This document shows, piece by piece, positions 7,581 to 8,799 of a stretch of 8,799 nucleotides of DNA. The DNA comes from Syntrophaceae bacterium UBA1163 (GTDB lineage Bacteria; Desulfobacterota; BSN033; UBA1163), in NCBI GenBank assembly GCA_002311635.1, contig DBZJ01000061.1, forward strand, positions 1-8,799. Reading direction: 5' to 3'. The stretch's first letter is position 1. Each line of letters opens with the position of its first letter. A program made the translations under genes and the position numbers. The notes under the pieces were generated by a model. The model was not told the origin of the DNA. It worked only from the letters and a program-made list of their open reading frames with translations, and made no database searches.

Positions 7581-8309
7581 TTGGGTATAGTTCAGCTTAT
7601 TGATCCCTTTTATGTAAAACTCCCCGGTGACACTTTTAGACGGGCCAGCGTTGTCGGTCAATTTTGCTGGGTTCCGGTGACACATTTAGATCCTATCCCC
7701 CGAATGCTGGATGTAGAAAGATTTGATCCTCACGAACACTATGCAACAAAATTCTCCATCCGAAACATGACTGATGGAGACTTCAAGAAGAAAACGCGCC
7801 TTCCCATAAAAGCCCTATCATTGAGAGAGACCGAAGAATTGGTAATCCAACGGGCCAAACGCAGACCGGCAATTATCATTTCTGGAGAAACCACGATCTT
7901 CGAAGACGTGAAAACTCTCCTCCAACAGATGGGAAGAAAACACCTCCAACAGGATAACCTGATTGTCGCGCCACTTTATTCTGTTGAGTCAGGCGATCAT
8001 GAGGGGGGATTTCCTCCGGTCATGGTAGCAAGAATCAGGGCTCTCATGTACAAGCAATTCTTCTTTTGCCCCAGAGAAAACTCACCATTGGTCACCGATA
8101 GCATTATGAGACTGGACAGACTTCATGCTGTCGTCCCGAACTATCCCGCATACGTCCCCGAACCGTACTGTCTCAGTTCTGAGGCTCTGGGGGTATTAAT
8201 GGCAATGCTTCGTTCACTCTTTGGAGCAAAAGAAGAGCCCGAATTCAATACGTTGAAAGAATTGGTATTTGAGTCACTTCCTGACGAAGCAAGGCTGAAT
8301 CAAGCATAA
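7581..8309 (+). CDS. PemK/MazF-like domain protein, probable toxin partner
   Basis: This 242-aa product carries a core that resembles PemK/MazF-type toxins, which usually cut RNA. AKRRPAIIIS at 92-101 matches the family's RPxxVxS strand. DNLIVAPLYSV at 125-135 matches the vPl.s strand. TDSIMRLDRLHAVVP at 172-186 matches the strand that closes the barrel, and LSSEALGVLMAMLRSLFG at 198-215 matches the final helix. The protein is about twice the size of MazF because of an N-terminal extension (1-90), which may be a conserved part of a larger family. Catalytic residues cannot be assigned with confidence, so it may be a non-nuclease homologue. It starts with TTG, behind AGGGA, 13 bp after the Panacea-domain gene. 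The antitoxin-first order and weak start would favour excess antitoxin. Toxicity is inference. Confidence 0.75.
   Translation: MGIVQLIDPFYVKLPGDTFRRASVVGQFCWVPVTHLDPIPRMLDVERFDPHEHYATKFSIRNMTDGDFKKKTRLPIKALSLRETEELVIQRAKRRPAIIISGETTIFEDVKTLLQQMGRKHLQQDNLIVAPLYSVESGDHEGGFPPVMVARIRALMYKQFFFCPRENSPLVTDSIMRLDRLHAVVPNYPAYVPEPYCLSSEALGVLMAMLRSLFGAKEEPEFNTLKELVFESLPDEARLNQA
7624..7690 (+). repeat. Near-identical 17-bp direct repeat, 50 bp apart
   Basis: CCGGTGACACTTTTAGA at 7624-7640 recurs as CCGGTGACACATTTAGA at 7674-7690, with 16 of 17 bases the same. The two copies are read in different frames (as PGDTFR and PVTHLD), so protein sequence does not explain the match. Role unknown. Confidence 0.7.
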
Positions 8310-8430
8310 ACGGAGAATCTTCGGGATCAGGCTTGAGAAATTGATATTTGGTGCCATCCATAAAAAAGTTGTCCGGTAGTTCGGGCGTTGAGTCAATAAG
8401 CTATTGAGTGATCGGGCCAGTGGTAAATAC
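8310..8430. other. Gene-free stretch after the toxin-like gene
   Basis: I see no gene or convincing terminator here. A short perfect inverted repeat, TCAATA-AGC-TATTGA, occupies 8393-8407 and is AT-rich with no T-tract following. Confidence 0.5.
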
Positions 8431-8476
8431 ACGCATAACGCAGAGCGCAAAGCGCATGGCGTAAAGCTCAAAGCAA
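8431..8476. repeat. Degenerate low-complexity words, reverse complement of the left type
   Basis: Short CGCA/GCGCAAAGC/GCGTAAAGC words repeat imperfectly. The word GCGTAAAGC at 8459-8467 is the exact reverse complement of GCTTTACGC at 148-156. The tract thus has the same character as the left flank but in inverted orientation. Confidence 0.6.
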
Positions 8477-8494
8477 GACTATCGTGCCTGACTG

Positions 8495-8530
8495 CCCTGT
8501 ATCCCGCGAAACGCGGGACTAGGTACAGGG
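8495..8530. repeat. GC-rich two-tier hairpin, REP-like
   Basis: An inner stem TCCCGCG (8502-8508) pairs with CGCGGGA (8512-8518) around an AAA loop. An outer stem CCCTGTA (8495-8501) pairs with TACAGGG (8524-8530), leaving CTAGG as a one-sided bulge. The 3' arm GCGGGACT recurs in the third hairpin, suggesting a dispersed repeat family. Confidence 0.75.
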
Positions 8531-8541
8531 TCTGCCGGCAA

Positions 8542-8561
8542 TGTGCGCTGCCGAGCGCACA
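8542..8561. repeat. Perfect 8-bp stem with GCCG loop
   Basis: TGTGCGCT (8542-8549) pairs perfectly with AGCGCACA (8554-8561) around GCCG. It is the middle of three consecutive hairpins. Confidence 0.7.
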
Positions 8562-8578
8562 ATACGAAACGATATTTA

Positions 8579-8646
8579 CCCCGTTAGAAATATTGCCTCG
8601 CTTGGTTTTGAGTCCCGCTATAGCGGGACTGGAATTTCTAACGGGG
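8579..8646. repeat. Nested hairpin: 13-bp outer stem enclosing a 20-bp perfect palindrome
   Basis: CCCCGTTAGAAAT (8579-8591) is the exact reverse complement of ATTTCTAACGGGG (8634-8646). Inside it, AGTCCCGCTATAGCGGGACT (8611-8630) is a perfect palindrome. This looks like a REP/MITE-like structured repeat. A T-run at 8655-8660 follows 8 nt after the outer stem, so it might also weakly terminate transcription from the left. ORF-like readings through it are artefacts. Confidence 0.8.
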
Positions 8647-8756
8647 CAAGCACAATTTTTTGAGGTGCTTCCATTTTTCAGTCAAAAACCCATCCCATTA
8701 ATTGCCTGATGCCTCATTAATAAATGTTACCCGAAAGAAATGAAGAGAGAGGTATC

Positions 8757-8799
8757 GTGACCATAGGTTTTTGGGAACGTAAGATTTTAAAAATGGTAT
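8757..8799 (+). CDS. Possible start of a new gene (partial at right edge)
   Basis: A GTG at 8757 opens a frame that stays open to the end of the window and reads MTIGFWERKILKMV. A purine-rich AGAGAGG at 8746-8752 lies 4 nt upstream and could act as a Shine-Dalgarno. Fourteen codons are too few to identify a family or to be sure that it is a gene. Confidence 0.35.
   Translation, partial: MTIGFWERKILKMV

Noticed and set aside
8655..8660. T-run after the nested hairpin as a Rho-independent terminator
   Set aside because: It is 8 nt away from the stem and only six T's long, while the hairpin itself looks like a repeat element. It is mentioned only as a possibility.
8404..8709. 101-codon + strand open frame starting with TTG
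   Set aside because: It is read straight through the low-complexity tract and the three hairpins; the translation reflects palindromic repeat DNA.

Overview
The window looks like a bacterial accessory (defence) segment of moderate G+C, with standard code and mostly ATG starts. All supported genes lie on the + strand. The intergenic filler is distinctive: degenerate tandem words of the GCTTTACGC and AGTCACG type at the left, and nested GC-rich REP-like hairpins at the right. By impression such filler is common in genomes of uncultured environmental bacteria (for example Deltaproteobacteria-like or Nitrospirota/Omnitrophota-like lineages). That taxonomic guess is inference from style only; no marker gene is present.

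Layout. Positions 1-93 may hold the 3' end of an upstream gene. Positions 94-385 are low-complexity filler. Positions 386-6784 form one tightly packed operon: hsdR (type I restriction ATPase/nuclease), a 201-aa gene of unknown function overlapping hsdR by ATGA, hsdM (N6-adenine methylase), hsdS (two-TRD specificity subunit), and a GIY-YIG nuclease domain joined to a C-terminal RAMA-like domain. A 69-bp gap with a candidate -10 box separates a second unit, 6854-8309. It contains a Panacea/DUF4065 (SocA-like) protein followed 13 bp later by a TTG-started protein with a PemK/MazF-like core, so it is probably a toxin-antitoxin pair. Positions 8310-8756 are non-coding and hold a second low-complexity tract (reverse complement in style to the left one) plus three strong hairpins. 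A new gene may start at 8757 and run off the window.

How the genes work together. HsdS with HsdM would methylate a bipartite target, and adding HsdR would cut unmodified DNA. The two extra cistrons are physically built into the operon by start/stop overlaps and abutments. This suggests that the unknown protein and the GIY-YIG-RAMA protein act with the R-M complex, for example as modulator and as a second, methylation-aware nuclease. The adjacent toxin-antitoxin pair could stabilise the cassette or act as a back-up abortive layer. The R-M core is ordinary; the interest lies in the two extra cistrons and the linked Panacea/PemK-like pair.
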